Virus record (IMG/VR): IMGVR_UViG_3300032331_000666
Span: 1-52,318 of that record
Origin: a virus
DNA length: 52,318 nucleotides
Strand: one strand, 5' to 3'
Under the pieces are notes generated by a model. That model was given only the letters and a program-made list of their open reading frames with translations. It did not search any database and was not told the origin of the DNA. The position numbers and the translations under genes are program-made. Shown in pieces: positions 25,235 to 36,700 of this stretch (position 1 is its first letter; each line of letters starts with the position of its first letter).

Positions 25235-25896
25235 TGGCTGAAGCAATTATAAGAAGCACCGTAGCTCCTAGCTTACCTATTGCTACACCTGATTATAACC
25301 AACAATACCAAGATCAAATATCAAACGTATTACGTTTATACTTTAACCAGTTAGATAACTTTACTAGAGCGCTTACAATATCTAATGGTGGTTCAGCTTT
25401 AACTTTTCCTCATATAGGCGCATCTGATACTACTGATCAATACGCAACGGGAAATAACACAGCTACAATTGTAGCTTGGAATACTGAAGAATCTATATTA
25501 GGATTTACTTTGGTATCTGGCGCTGCTATTGCTGAGTATTCAGGAGTATATAAAATTACTTATAGCCTTCAGTTTGCTAACACAGATAATGCCATTCATG
25601 ATGCTTCGGTATGGTTAAAAGTTAATAATGTTGATGTAGCTCGTTCAGCCACTAATTTTTCTGTACCCGCTCGTAAAAGCGCAGGAGTACCTAGTTATGT
25701 ATGTGGATATTCTGAAGCAGTATTTTCAGTCAATGCAGGAGACAGTATTAAGCTTTACTGGGCTACAGATCAAGCAGCTACTTCTGGAGGCGGTACTGGA
25801 ATTTATATTTATGCGGATGCTGCTCAAGTTAGCCCATACGCTAGGCCAGCTATCCCGTCAGCAATAGGATCAATTACCTTTGTTTCAGCACTTTAA
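25234..25896 (+). CDS. virion protein with jelly-roll-like domain
   Basis: A 220-residue protein. An N-terminal helix (YNQQYQDQISNVLRLYFNQLD) is followed by a beta domain with GVYKITYSLQFANTDN, DASVWLKVNNVDVARSAT and SVNAGDSIKLYWATDQ. This C1q/jelly-roll-like arrangement is frequent in phage surface proteins. The N-terminal helix could anchor it to the tail. A carbohydrate-contact role is inference. Confidence 0.6.
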   Translation: MAEAIIRSTVAPSLPIATPDYNQQYQDQISNVLRLYFNQLDNFTRALTISNGGSALTFPHIGASDTTDQYATGNNTATIVAWNTEESILGFTLVSGAAIAEYSGVYKITYSLQFANTDNAIHDASVWLKVNNVDVARSATNFSVPARKSAGVPSYVCGYSEAVFSVNAGDSIKLYWATDQAATSGGGTGIYIYADAAQVSPYARPAIPSAIGSITFVSAL

Positions 25897-25963
25897 GAGA
25901 TAAAAAGCAATGATTTTTAGTAGAAATAGTTTAAAATGTCAATATTAACATTATGGTGAAATT

Positions 25964-27553
25964 ATGAGTCTAGCACTAGCCGCCAAACATCTCGAATCCC
26001 AAGGTCGTAATAAGGACACTAAACTTGTCCATATGACCCCTGATGAGCTACGTGCTCTTAATAAACTATCTTTAGACCATGCAGGTAAACCATTATCAAC
26101 TAATCCTAAAACAGGACTTCCTGAAGCTGGCTTCTTAGGGTCAATCTTACCTACCGTGCTTGGTGTTGCTGGCGCAGCTATGGGCTTGCCTACATGGGCG
26201 GTTATTGGTGGCGTAGGACTTGCAGCAACTGCCCTTACGGGTGATATTGGACAAGGTATTATGGCTGGTCTTGGTGCTTGGTCAGGTGGTAAGTTAGGTG
26301 CTGATATTGCAAATGCTTCTACGTTAGCTCAGTCGGGCGCAGATGTAGGTGCTAAAGCTTTTGAAGCAACTGCTGATTCAGCTCTTAAAACTACAATGGA
26401 ACCATTCTCAGAAACATTAGGTAGATCATTTACTGTAGATCCAACAAAACAATTTCTTGGACAATCATTTACACCATCAAGCGTATCAAGTATTGCAGAT
26501 CAAGCTAAAAACTTTGTACCAGAAGTTTCAACTGGAATAGCAAATGCTGCCTCAACAGCCTTTCCTCAAGGAGCTACTGCTTATACACCATTTGAAAACT
26601 TTTCTTCTGGTTTTGATTATGCTAAAGCAAATCCAATGAATTTCTTATCTAGACCTGGTGTAGGAATGAATGTTGCAAGTGCTGCACTTCCAGGAGTATT
26701 AGCTTTAATGGATCAGCAACAACAAACCATACCTGGAACAACACAAGAAGAAAATCCATTTGGTTTAAAAAGATTAAGTAAGGATTTTAAAGGTTCATTT
26801 CCATCACAACCTAATCCATACTATACAGCACAATACCCAGACTATAGGGCTAAACCATACGGAATGAATGATGGTGGCTTATCTGATATTGATAGATATA
26901 AATCTAAAGGCAAGGTAGACGTAGAAAAGCAATTACGCTCTATGGAAACTATGAACAAAGGCATTGGTTTAATGTCACCTTCACCAGATGGATTTGCTCC
27001 TATTGTGCCTCGTGATCCAGGTGATGCTATGGGTGGCCCAGGTATTGTTCAATATGAACAAGAATACGCAGGACTAAGTCCAGATCAAAGGGCTTATGCC
27101 ATGATGAAAAGTTTAAGAAAGAAAACACTTAAAGATGATTTGGCAACTGGATTACAACCAGTAGGCGCACTGGGAGAACTTGATCTAATGCCAGCAATGC
27201 AAAAACAAGCTATGTTAGAAGCTCAAGCTAAACAACAAATTGCTACAGAGGCCAAATCAGGAGGTTTAATGGATGGTCATTTAGGTGATTACTCAGATGG
27301 TGGTCGTTTATTAAAAGGCCCAGGTGATGGTGTATCTGACTCAATACCTGCTACAATAGGCGGCAAACAAGCTGCAAGACTGGCTGAAGGTGAATTTGTT
27401 ATTCCAGCAAGAATTGTATCTGAATTAGGCAATGGCTCTACAGATGCTGGCGCTAAACGTTTATATGCTATGATGGATCGTGTTAAAGCTAAACGTAGAA
27501 AAGCAAAAGATATAGCAGCAGATACTAAATCATATAAATTATTACCAGCATAG
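25964..27553 (+). CDS. internal / ejected virion protein
   Basis: A 529-residue protein with an Ala/Gly-rich hydrophobic region (about residues 50-110, LPTVLGVAGAAMGLPTWAVIGG), a low-complexity middle, and a C-terminus with SGGLMDGHLGDYSDGGRLLK, GPGDGVSDSIPATIGGKQAA and RLAEGEFVIPARIVSELGNG. The 'GPGDGxSDSIPATI' tail marks a virion protein family common in aquatic podoviruses. It probably lies in the capsid or tail channel. A 67-base gap before the gene holds a quasi-palindrome, TGTCAATATTAACA (25937-25950). Confidence 0.6.
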   Translation: MSLALAAKHLESQGRNKDTKLVHMTPDELRALNKLSLDHAGKPLSTNPKTGLPEAGFLGSILPTVLGVAGAAMGLPTWAVIGGVGLAATALTGDIGQGIMAGLGAWSGGKLGADIANASTLAQSGADVGAKAFEATADSALKTTMEPFSETLGRSFTVDPTKQFLGQSFTPSSVSSIADQAKNFVPEVSTGIANAASTAFPQGATAYTPFENFSSGFDYAKANPMNFLSRPGVGMNVASAALPGVLALMDQQQQTIPGTTQEENPFGLKRLSKDFKGSFPSQPNPYYTAQYPDYRAKPYGMNDGGLSDIDRYKSKGKVDVEKQLRSMETMNKGIGLMSPSPDGFAPIVPRDPGDAMGGPGIVQYEQEYAGLSPDQRAYAMMKSLRKKTLKDDLATGLQPVGALGELDLMPAMQKQAMLEAQAKQQIATEAKSGGLMDGHLGDYSDGGRLLKGPGDGVSDSIPATIGGKQAARLAEGEFVIPARIVSELGNGSTDAGAKRLYAMMDRVKAKRRKAKDIAADTKSYKLLPA

Positions 27554-27560
27554 GAAAATC

Positions 27561-28127
27561 ATGGGAGCAGGAACAGGAGTAGGAGCAGGTGGCAAAGGTG
27601 GCTTTATGGGCAACATTGTTCAACAAGCTATTAATCAAAATCCTCAACAATCCAATAACTTTTCTTACAATCCCGCACAACCCAATTCATATAGTACTGA
27701 TTATGCAAATTATAATTCACAACCTACAAGATCAAATATAGGTGGAGAAGCGTTTAACAATGGTGTAAATAGCGATAGCGGTATAGCTTCTATTTTAGCT
27801 GGACTGTATAGCTCTGGTGTATTTAACCAACAGAATACAAACCCATATGCGCCACAGGGCTCTGTAGGGTCGTTTACTGGAATACCTTACGGACAACAAC
27901 AAGAATCAATGTTTAGTCGTCAAGGTTTAAATAATAATCCATATGGTGGATCTCAAGGACAACAATGGAATCCTTATGGTAATTACTATACATCAAGCAA
28001 TACATCTACAAGTGGTGGCAATACTAATAATAATGTAGCTCCTCCTCCTAGAACTACAGGACCTGATGCATTACAACAATTATCATTTATGATGCAAAAT
28101 AACCAGAACCAAAATACACAGATCTAA
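27561..28127 (+). CDS. Asn/Gln-rich low-complexity virion-region protein
   Basis: The 188 residues are dominated by Asn, Gln, Gly, Tyr and Ser with almost no charged residues, apart from one short hydrophobic patch (GIASILAGLYSSGVF). No domain recognised. It is wedged between two internal-virion genes and overlaps the GNAT gene by one base, so it is most likely a virion component, perhaps a flexible linker. Confidence 0.5.
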   Translation: MGAGTGVGAGGKGGFMGNIVQQAINQNPQQSNNFSYNPAQPNSYSTDYANYNSQPTRSNIGGEAFNNGVNSDSGIASILAGLYSSGVFNQQNTNPYAPQGSVGSFTGIPYGQQQESMFSRQGLNNNPYGGSQGQQWNPYGNYYTSSNTSTSGGNTNNNVAPPPRTTGPDALQQLSFMMQNNQNQNTQI

Positions 28128-28546
28128 TGGAAGTCTCTTTAGTACCTAAAGAATATATTGATCGTGCATGGCCAGAAATAAATGCTTACGCAGAAAAGTG
28201 CGCTAAGTATACATATGGACGTTACACTGCAGATGATATGCGTCAAGGTGTTATTAACAATCCAGCACAACAGTTATGGATTGCGTTTGATGAACGAGGT
28301 GTTGTAGGTTTCTGGATTACAGAGATTTATGATTACCCTCGTAAAAGAGTTTTAATGCTGCATTTTGTAGGTGGAAAAGATTTTCATAGCTGGAGAGTCG
28401 TAGGCTTTCCAATACTATTAAGATTCTGCAAGGATCATGGAGTAGAAGTAATGGAGTCCTACGGTAGACCAGGGTGGAAAAAATTCTGGGAAGCTGAAGG
28501 ATATAAGGCAAGGTTTGTTTTTTATGAATTACCAGTGGACAATTAA
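28127..28546 (+). CDS. GNAT-like acetyltransferase fold protein
   Basis: A 139-residue protein. The alternation of strands and helices QLWIAFDERGVVGFWITEIYD, RVLMLHFVGGKD, then ILLRFCKDHGVEVMESYGRP and GWKKFWEAEGYK is that of a compact GNAT (N-acyltransferase) domain. The Arg/Gln-x-x-Gly-x-Gly/Ala pyrophosphate loop is poorly preserved, so catalysis is uncertain. Similar proteins lie among internal virion genes of aquatic podoviruses. Target unknown. Confidence 0.6.
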   Translation: MEVSLVPKEYIDRAWPEINAYAEKCAKYTYGRYTADDMRQGVINNPAQQLWIAFDERGVVGFWITEIYDYPRKRVLMLHFVGGKDFHSWRVVGFPILLRFCKDHGVEVMESYGRPGWKKFWEAEGYKARFVFYELPVDN

Positions 28547-28548
28547 TT

Positions 28549-30786
28549 ATGTTTAACAATAAATTTAGAATCGGTGTATTACAACATCCTGGATACCATA
28601 AAGGTAAAGGCGGAGGTGGTGGTTCAGCTGCACCTACGCAGTCTACTAATTATACGACTAATATTCCAGAATACGCTAAACCATATGTAGAGAATATGCT
28701 TAATGCTACTCAGGCTCAGATTTATGATCCTAGCATGAGCACATTTAATAAATATGTTCCTTATTCTACAGATCCTACTAAATACGTTGCTGGCTTTTCT
28801 CCACTACAAAGCTACGCACAATCTGGTGCAGCTGGATTAAATCTTCCTGCTAACTATGGGTTAGCCACTGGCCAAACATTAGGCACTGGCGCTCAAATGG
28901 GTGCGCTTGCACCACAAATGGGTATGGCTGGTGCAAATTATGCATCTATGGCTACTAATCCATATGCTACTAGCGCATACATGAATCCATATTTAAAAGC
29001 TTCTTTAGCTCCACAATTAGAAGAAGCACGTAGACAATATGACATTACTGGAGCACAACAACAATCGGCTGCTACTCGTGCTGGTGGTTTTGGTGGTTCT
29101 CGTGAAGCTCTCATGGCTGCTGAAAACAGACGTAATATGGGCACAGCTATGAACCAAATGATTGGTCAAGGTTATAACAATGCTTTTGGTCAAGCACAAC
29201 AAGCGCAACAGTTTGGTGCTAACTTAGGTCTTCAAGGTCAACAAGGTCAGTTAAGTGCATTACAAGGTCAGCTTGGTGCTGCTAATCAATTGGCGGGTCT
29301 TGGTGGTCAACAACTACAAGCCCAACAAGGTATCTACAATCTTCAGAATCAACTTGGTCAGCAACAACAAACACAACAACAAAACGTTATCAATCAAGCT
29401 ATTCAAAACTACGCTACAGAACAACAATATCCATTTATGCAATTGGGTGTTCTCAACTCTATGCTTCGTGGTTTACCAATGCAACAATCTTCTACACAAA
29501 TGTATCAAGCACCTCCAAGTACAGTATCTCAATTGGCAGGTTTAGGTACAGCAGGTCTTGGTGCATTAGGTATGTACAATCAAGCTACAGGTGGTAAAAG
29601 CGGTGGATTGATGGAAGTTAAGAAGATGGCTATTGGTGGTAGTGCTATTCCAATGAAGAGCTACTCTGACCAACAATTACAAGGCGTATTAAAAAGCCCA
29701 GCATCATCTATGATGGCTGATATCTATGCTCAATCTTTAATGAAAGATCGTGCTTACTTAAAAGCTAATCCATTGGCTGCTAACTTAATTAGTCAACAAC
29801 AAATGCCATCAGGAATACCGCAAGCAATGCCACAAGGAATGCCTCCACAAGCTCCACAAACACCTCCTATGCCTTCTCCAGATCAAATGGCTATGGCACC
29901 CCAAACACGTATGGGTTTAGATAATATTGGCACTGGTGAGATGACTCAAATGGCTGGTGGTGGTTTATTAGCGTTTGCTGATGGCGATGTAGTTCCATCT
30001 ACAAAAGTATTACCATCTATGGATCCTAATGTAATCCCTAAAGATAAAAAAGGCGACTACGATTGGGATACTTATATTGCAAACAAACTATCACAAAAAT
30101 ATGCAGAAAGCCCAACTGTTAAATCTCAAAGAGAAGCTTTAGAAGCTGGTATTGCTGAGCGTAAAAAGGGCATGGGTTATGAAGGCTTAACTCGCTTTGG
30201 TTTAGACTTAATGGCTGGCCAATCTCCTTACGCTTTATCTAATGTAGGCGCTGCTGGTAAATCAGCATTAGACTTTATGTCTGGAGAAGGTAAAGATATT
30301 GCTAAAGATAGAGAAAAACTTCTTGAACTTAAATCTGGCGAAGAGAAAAATAAAGAAGCTCGTGAAGCTCAAATGTTGGGCTATGCAATCCAAGCTGACA
30401 CAGCTAAGAAGAATAAGATTCTACAAATGCAACAAATTGCAGCAACTCGTGATGCTACTGCAGCAAATCAACTTGCTACTAACCAACAAAATGCAGCTAA
30501 ACTTTACAGTGACAATATGGTTAAAAATGTATTATCATTACGTAAATACTATTCTGATACTGGTTTACCAGTGGACGAAAATGATTTACAAGCAGAAGCA
30601 GAAAGACTTACATATAACGCCTTTAAATCTGCTCCAAAAGGCAGTGTCATGGCTGATTATATGGCTGGTGTTCCTGCGCCTGAAGCAAGAAAACCAAAAG
30701 AAGTGGCACCTAAAAAAGAGCCAGGTTTCTTTGAAAACCTTTTTGGTGGAAGTAAAGCAGTAGATTTTAATCAACTACCTAAGTAG
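28549..30786 (+). CDS. large Gln/Ala-rich internal virion (ejection) protein
   Basis: A 745-residue protein. The first ~340 residues are Gln/Ala/Gly-rich helices (QAQQAQQFGANLGLQGQQGQ and similar), followed by hydrophobic STVSQLAGLGTAGLGALGMY. There are GG motifs at KSGGLMEVKK and AGGGLLAFADGD, and a C-terminal charged helical region. This composition and its place directly before the giant polyvalent protein match core proteins that podoviruses inject with their DNA. No enzyme motif was seen. Confidence 0.62.
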   Translation: MFNNKFRIGVLQHPGYHKGKGGGGGSAAPTQSTNYTTNIPEYAKPYVENMLNATQAQIYDPSMSTFNKYVPYSTDPTKYVAGFSPLQSYAQSGAAGLNLPANYGLATGQTLGTGAQMGALAPQMGMAGANYASMATNPYATSAYMNPYLKASLAPQLEEARRQYDITGAQQQSAATRAGGFGGSREALMAAENRRNMGTAMNQMIGQGYNNAFGQAQQAQQFGANLGLQGQQGQLSALQGQLGAANQLAGLGGQQLQAQQGIYNLQNQLGQQQQTQQQNVINQAIQNYATEQQYPFMQLGVLNSMLRGLPMQQSSTQMYQAPPSTVSQLAGLGTAGLGALGMYNQATGGKSGGLMEVKKMAIGGSAIPMKSYSDQQLQGVLKSPASSMMADIYAQSLMKDRAYLKANPLAANLISQQQMPSGIPQAMPQGMPPQAPQTPPMPSPDQMAMAPQTRMGLDNIGTGEMTQMAGGGLLAFADGDVVPSTKVLPSMDPNVIPKDKKGDYDWDTYIANKLSQKYAESPTVKSQREALEAGIAERKKGMGYEGLTRFGLDLMAGQSPYALSNVGAAGKSALDFMSGEGKDIAKDREKLLELKSGEEKNKEAREAQMLGYAIQADTAKKNKILQMQQIAATRDATAANQLATNQQNAAKLYSDNMVKNVLSLRKYYSDTGLPVDENDLQAEAERLTYNAFKSAPKGSVMADYMAGVPAPEARKPKEVAPKKEPGFFENLFGGSKAVDFNQLPK

Positions 30787-30789
30787 ATT

Positions 30790-33700
30790 ATGCCAATAGA
30801 TGTCAGGATGCCTGATGGGACTCTTGTAAAGAACGTCCCAGATAACATAACGCAAGCTGATTTGCTTGCCAGATATAATGCCTTCTCGGCACAACCTGCC
30901 ACGTCTATAGCTCCTGAAATACAAGTAAAACCACAAGCTCCTCAAGTTGGTCCTGAAGGCGCTCCTATACCTCCTATACTACAAACACAAACCCAAGTTT
31001 CAGAAGATAGACCACTTGCTGGATCTGCTAGAAAAGGCATAGTTAATTTACAGCAAACTGGTGAAAACTTACGCCTTGCTAATCTTATGGAGTTACAAGA
31101 CGCATACAAACAACAGTATGGTCAAGGCTATGAAAATGCTCCCCCAGAAAAGATTGTAGATCTACAAAAACTAGAAGATGATATTAATACTTCTAAACGT
31201 GTATCTACATCTTATGATTTAAAACGTCAAACACTTAGCAAGCAATATGGTATTACGCCATTATCTCAAAAGCTAGATGAAGTTCAATCTACTCCAGAAT
31301 ATCAAAATGCAAGTGGCATTCAAAAGTTTCAATCTATTGGTGAGACATTACTTAAAAACCCAGGAGACATACCATCTTACATTGGTAACATTGGATTAGA
31401 AAGTTTACCTAATTCAATGGCCATGATGGCTTCTGCTGTTGTTGCTAGGTATATGACTGGCAGTCCATCTTCTGCAGCTGTAGCAGGTGGAACTACATCT
31501 TCATTTACAGAGTTTGGCAATCAATATGTAAGTAACAGAGAACAAGGAAAATCCCACCAAGACGCTATGGCGGAAGCATCTGTTAAATCTGGAATCATTG
31601 GTTACTTTGATGCCGTATCATTTGGATCTGCTGGTAAAGCACTAGAAGAAATCATTAAAGAATTTAGTAAGGGTGCCATTAAATCTACTGCAAAAGAAGT
31701 AGGTAAAGAAACTGTTAAACAAGCAGCTTATGGTGCTGCTGGAGAAGCTGTAGGATCAGTTGCTACAGGACAGCCTATTGATCCACGTGCTGTAGTAGAA
31801 GAAGCCCTAGGTGAAATTGCTGGCGCACCTATGGAAGCTGTTACAACATACAGATCTAATAAAGCAATTGCAGATCAAAATGTACGACCAACACCGCCTC
31901 CAGTATCAGAAAGAGTAGAGCCAGAAGTAACTCCTATTCGACCTGCTACTACAGAACCTGCCACAGTAGAAACTTCCGCCCCTACAAAAGTAGATACATC
32001 ACATGATACTCAAGCTATGCTTGATGAGTTATCTGGCAAGGATGTTGAATATGTGCCAGAAGAAGAAATAAAACCTATTGGACCTCCAAGGCTTACAGAA
32101 GAGGAAAAGGCTCAGCTTGCACCATTAGATAAGCTGAATGCTAAAGACCGTAAGATACATAATATGCCAACGCCAGAACTTCAAGCAATGGCTGATCAAG
32201 GAATGATTCAATGGTCAGATGAATTTATTGATTCTTTAAACAAACCAAAACAAGAAGTTATTCAAACTACCCCCATGGGTAACAATACCGAATACCATGT
32301 TTTACAAAACGATCAAGGCCATGTTGCAAATCTTTACGATAAAGACGCTGGTCAATACGTTCCTGGAAGTTTGAGAATATTCCCTACTGAGACATTTGGA
32401 GAGCAAACAGAAACAGCAGCTAAGAATTTTGTTCAAGAGGAACAGGACAAAGCTGCACAATATGAACCATCAATTAAAGAAGAGCCTACAGGTATTATTT
32501 CTGAAGAAGAAAGACAATTTACTCCAGTAGGTGGCAGGCTTATCAATAAGAAAGATGCTGATAAATTAGCTCGTGAGTCAGCTATTGCATTAGAACAAAA
32601 TTTAAAGAATCAAGAAATTCAAAGAGACAAACAGATTAGACGTGAGATTCGTGAAGATAGGTTCCCAGCTGCTGAAACACCATCGCTAGCTTCAGCTCTT
32701 AAAGCTTTAGGTGGTATCAACCAATCCAATAAATTAGATATGCTAGGAGATACTGGCAAACTGTTTAATTATGAAAGTGCTTTTTCAAAAGATGGTGAGG
32801 ACTTACTTACCTATATTGAAAAGGGAGACCTTGATCAATACCTTCCACATCAAATACGTTTAAGTAATACACCTGAAGGCGAAGCATTTGATCCTAGACC
32901 TGGATATGAATATATATCTAAAGTTATTGAGTCAAAACAAAAAGCATATGATTACGAATATGAATTAGCTAAGATTGATCATGAAAATCAGATCAAAGAA
33001 AAATATCTAGCTAAACAATACATGGAACCTAACGAAGAAGCAAGAGTTGCTAGAATTGAAGATTTAAATTTAGGTCCGATGTATGAAAAAATAAAAGCCA
33101 AGCCAGGTGCTAACGTAGGAAGAATAGCAAAAATGCTAGGCCCTCAACTATATGGCAGCATGGAAAACATATCTGAAGTTTCTGTAAAAGAAATGGTTCA
33201 AAATTCGTTTGATGCAATTAAAACGATGATTGAAAAAGGTGTTATGGATAAGGGCAATATTAGCATTAATATGAATGTAAGCGACAGATCTATTACAATC
33301 AAAGATAATGGTAGTGGAATGAGTCCAGATGTTCTTCAAAATACATTTTTTACCATTGCTGGAACAAATAAAGAAACTGAGTTTGGCTCTGGAGGGTTTG
33401 GTATTGCTAAAATGTTATTTTTATTTGGCAATCAAAACGTAGAAGTCACTACCATGCGTGACGGACAAATTAGCCATTTTGTTGCGTCTGGAGAACAATT
33501 AAAAGCGTCTTTAGATGATCCATCTCAAGCTCCAGATATTAACACTTATGCTGCTGACCAATACAACAAAACAGAACTAAGAGAAGATTTTCCGCAAGGA
33601 CATGGCACTATAGTAACAGTTGTTGTTCCAGAAACATTTACCAATCCATCAACTGGGAAAACTGAAGATATTCCTTTTGTTGCAGATAAATTTGAATTTC

Positions 33701-36700
33701 CAGTATTAAGATATAGCCCATTATTTTCAAATATTGAAATGAGATTTAATGAGGAAAATTTAATGCTTGGATCTTCATTTCCCAAAGAAGATTACACTAC
33801 ATTTGTTAATGCGGATTTTGATTGGGGTACTGCAAGAATATACGTAAGTACATCTGAAAGAGATAGATGGGGTAAAAATTTACATGTACTATCCAATGGT
33901 TTATGGCAATTTAGTGAAGAATTAACAAAAAAACCAGGTGATAAATATGCAGATAATATTCCATATAGATTTTATGTAGACATTGTTTCTAGAGCAAAAC
34001 CAGATGAACAAGGATATCCATTTACATTTAATCGCCAAAGTCTTACAAAAGAAGCAACTGCTGATCTTGATCTTATAAAAAATTACTTGTGGCTTAACTA
34101 CACAAAAAAAGATATATCTAGCACAAGTACTAGCTTTGGAAATGTACATTACCTAAGCAAAAAAAATGGCAAAATTAATGTTTCAGCAAAAGAAGATTTA
34201 AATCCAGAAGTTAATGTTCAAGAAATTTCAGATGGCATTCAAGAAGGATCTAATGTAAAAGTTATTGATGGTAAGTTAATTGTAAACGGAAAAGAAATAC
34301 CAGCATTAAATCTACAAGATCTAAAAAATGCAACTATTGACTTAGATGAGTTAAAAATACCTCAAGACAATGTCAAATCAAATGACATCATGGTTCATGA
34401 TAATTTAGGAGTAGAAATTGAAGGAAACTTCAGGCCTATTACTGAATTAGCTAAAGAAAAGTTTGGCGAACGTTTTGATCAATTTATGTATGAAATTGGA
34501 GACGTATTTAAAACATTAAGAGACCGTGTCGTTTATCTTAATATTAAAGGTGAATTACCAAATTATGATGATGTTGGCTATAAAGATTTAGCTAACCATG
34601 CTATTGGTATATCATTTGACAAAGAATATAGAGGTGTTAGTATTAAACTACCATTTAATGGTATGTTTATTAACCCAGCATTACCAGAATTTACAGATCC
34701 AGAAGGTGCTGGTTTTGGTTTATTTGGTACAATGATACATGAGTTGGCTCATTATCAAGTACGAGATCATGAAGAAAAGTTTCCTGCAGAAATGCAAAGA
34801 CTTAGTATTGTTTTAAAGAAAGACAAAGAATTTGACTTGAATGGTTTAGAACAAGAGCTTGTAAAGTCAGTTATTAAAAATAAAGATATATTAGACTATT
34901 TAAATGACCTTGGAGTAAATTATGAATCAGAAGCTATTGGACAGCGTTTCAAAGACAGCGAATACGAAAGAGCAACTAGACGCACTTCTCAGAACATATC
35001 TGAGTCTGGGAGAGCGAGACAACCTGGACGGGAAGTATCTAGCAACATTAAATCAAGGGATCAAATTGCTAGACAAATGCAGCAATATCAATCAGTTCCG
35101 TCAGCGAATCAAACAACACAAAGGCGTGTAGCAGGACAACCACCACCTAGAAACTTTAGAGGCCAAGAAGTATTGCCTCAATGGCACGGTCCTGAAGAAT
35201 CTAAAATAGATGATTGGATTTACAATCTTCAAAACAAACAGATTGATACTAAGCGTGTTCAAGAAGCTATTGGTGACATAGAAGAGAACTGGAACGTATA
35301 CGAAAAAGAACAGCTATACCATGGTAGAACTGCATCAGGTATTCGTAACTTCTTACTCAAAGAACTTCTACCAGTTATCAAAGAAATTGAACGCTTAAAA
35401 ATTAGCCCTGAAGACATTCGTACTTACTTGCATAATCGTCATGCAGAAGAGCGTAACATTCGCATGAATGAAAAAAATCCAGATATCTACGATCCTAAAA
35501 CAGGAAGAACAACTCCTAATCCACTTAAAGACAAAGCATCTGGTATTCATACTAACGATGCACGAGCTTATTTAGCAGGTTTAGATCCAGCTAGAAAACA
35601 AATCTTAGAACAGATTGCAACTAAGTTTGATGAAATGGTTAAAGGCACACAAGATGTATTAATAGCTTCTGGTGCAGAAACTAAAGAGACTATAGACAAA
35701 TGGAATAAAATTTACAAACATTACGTCCCATTATTTAGAGTTGAAGATGATATGGCCAGACCATCAGGCCTGAGTGGTGTTGGTCAAGGCTTTGGTTCTC
35801 GTGGTGACTTTAGTAAACGTGCTATGGGTTCAGAGAAAGATGTTCAAGATATTTTAAGTAACATTATTGCTCAGCGTGAACGTGCTTTAATCCGTGCTGA
35901 AAAAATTAGAGTAGGCCGTGCTTTATATGGCATGGCTATACAGAATCCTAATCCAGACTTCTGGTTACCTATTAACCCTGATGCCATTAGAAATAAGAAA
36001 CAAGCTATTGCTGAATTAAGACGCATGGGTATTCCTGACGCTGAAGATGTAGTAAACAATCTAATGGCTGAGCCTAAAGAGCGTTATCTTAAAAAGATAA
36101 ACGCTGCTGAAGGAGCTGTTGAGCCCGATGAAAATTTTGACTTTGATTCAGGTCTTCCAGTTAATGAAAGTAAAGAGGTTGTGGCATCTAAGATTAATGT
36201 CATGGCTCGATATAAAGACTTTGTATTCCCAGTTAGAATTAATGGTAAAGACAGGTATATATTCTTTAATAAGAATGATCCAAGATCATTACGCATGGTT
36301 CAATCATTAAAGAACTTAGATGTAGAGAATCTAGGATTAGCATTAAGTATTGCTGGTAAGTTTACCCGCTGGTTTAAAAACGTTAATACACAATACAATC
36401 CAGTATTTGGACTAGTCAACTTCGTCCGTGACTTTAGTGGCGCATTACTTAACTTAACTAGCACAGAGATTAAGGGCGAACAGGCTAAAGTTATTGCAGG
36501 CGCTTATAAAGCTATGGGTGGTATCCTAAACGTACACCGTGCTGAGCGTAAAGGCAAACCATTACCTACTGGACCATGGGCTAAGCTATACCAAGAAGCC
36601 CGTGCTGAAGGATTCCAAACAGGCTATCGTGATTCATTGATTCGTAATCAAGAAGAAATGCAAATTATTGAACATACGCTTGAACAGTTTAAAGATAGTA

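Noticed and set aside
34922-35131. 69-residue frame within the giant virion gene
   Set aside because: The large frame continues unbroken with conserved sequence before and after; no ribosome site supports a nested gene.
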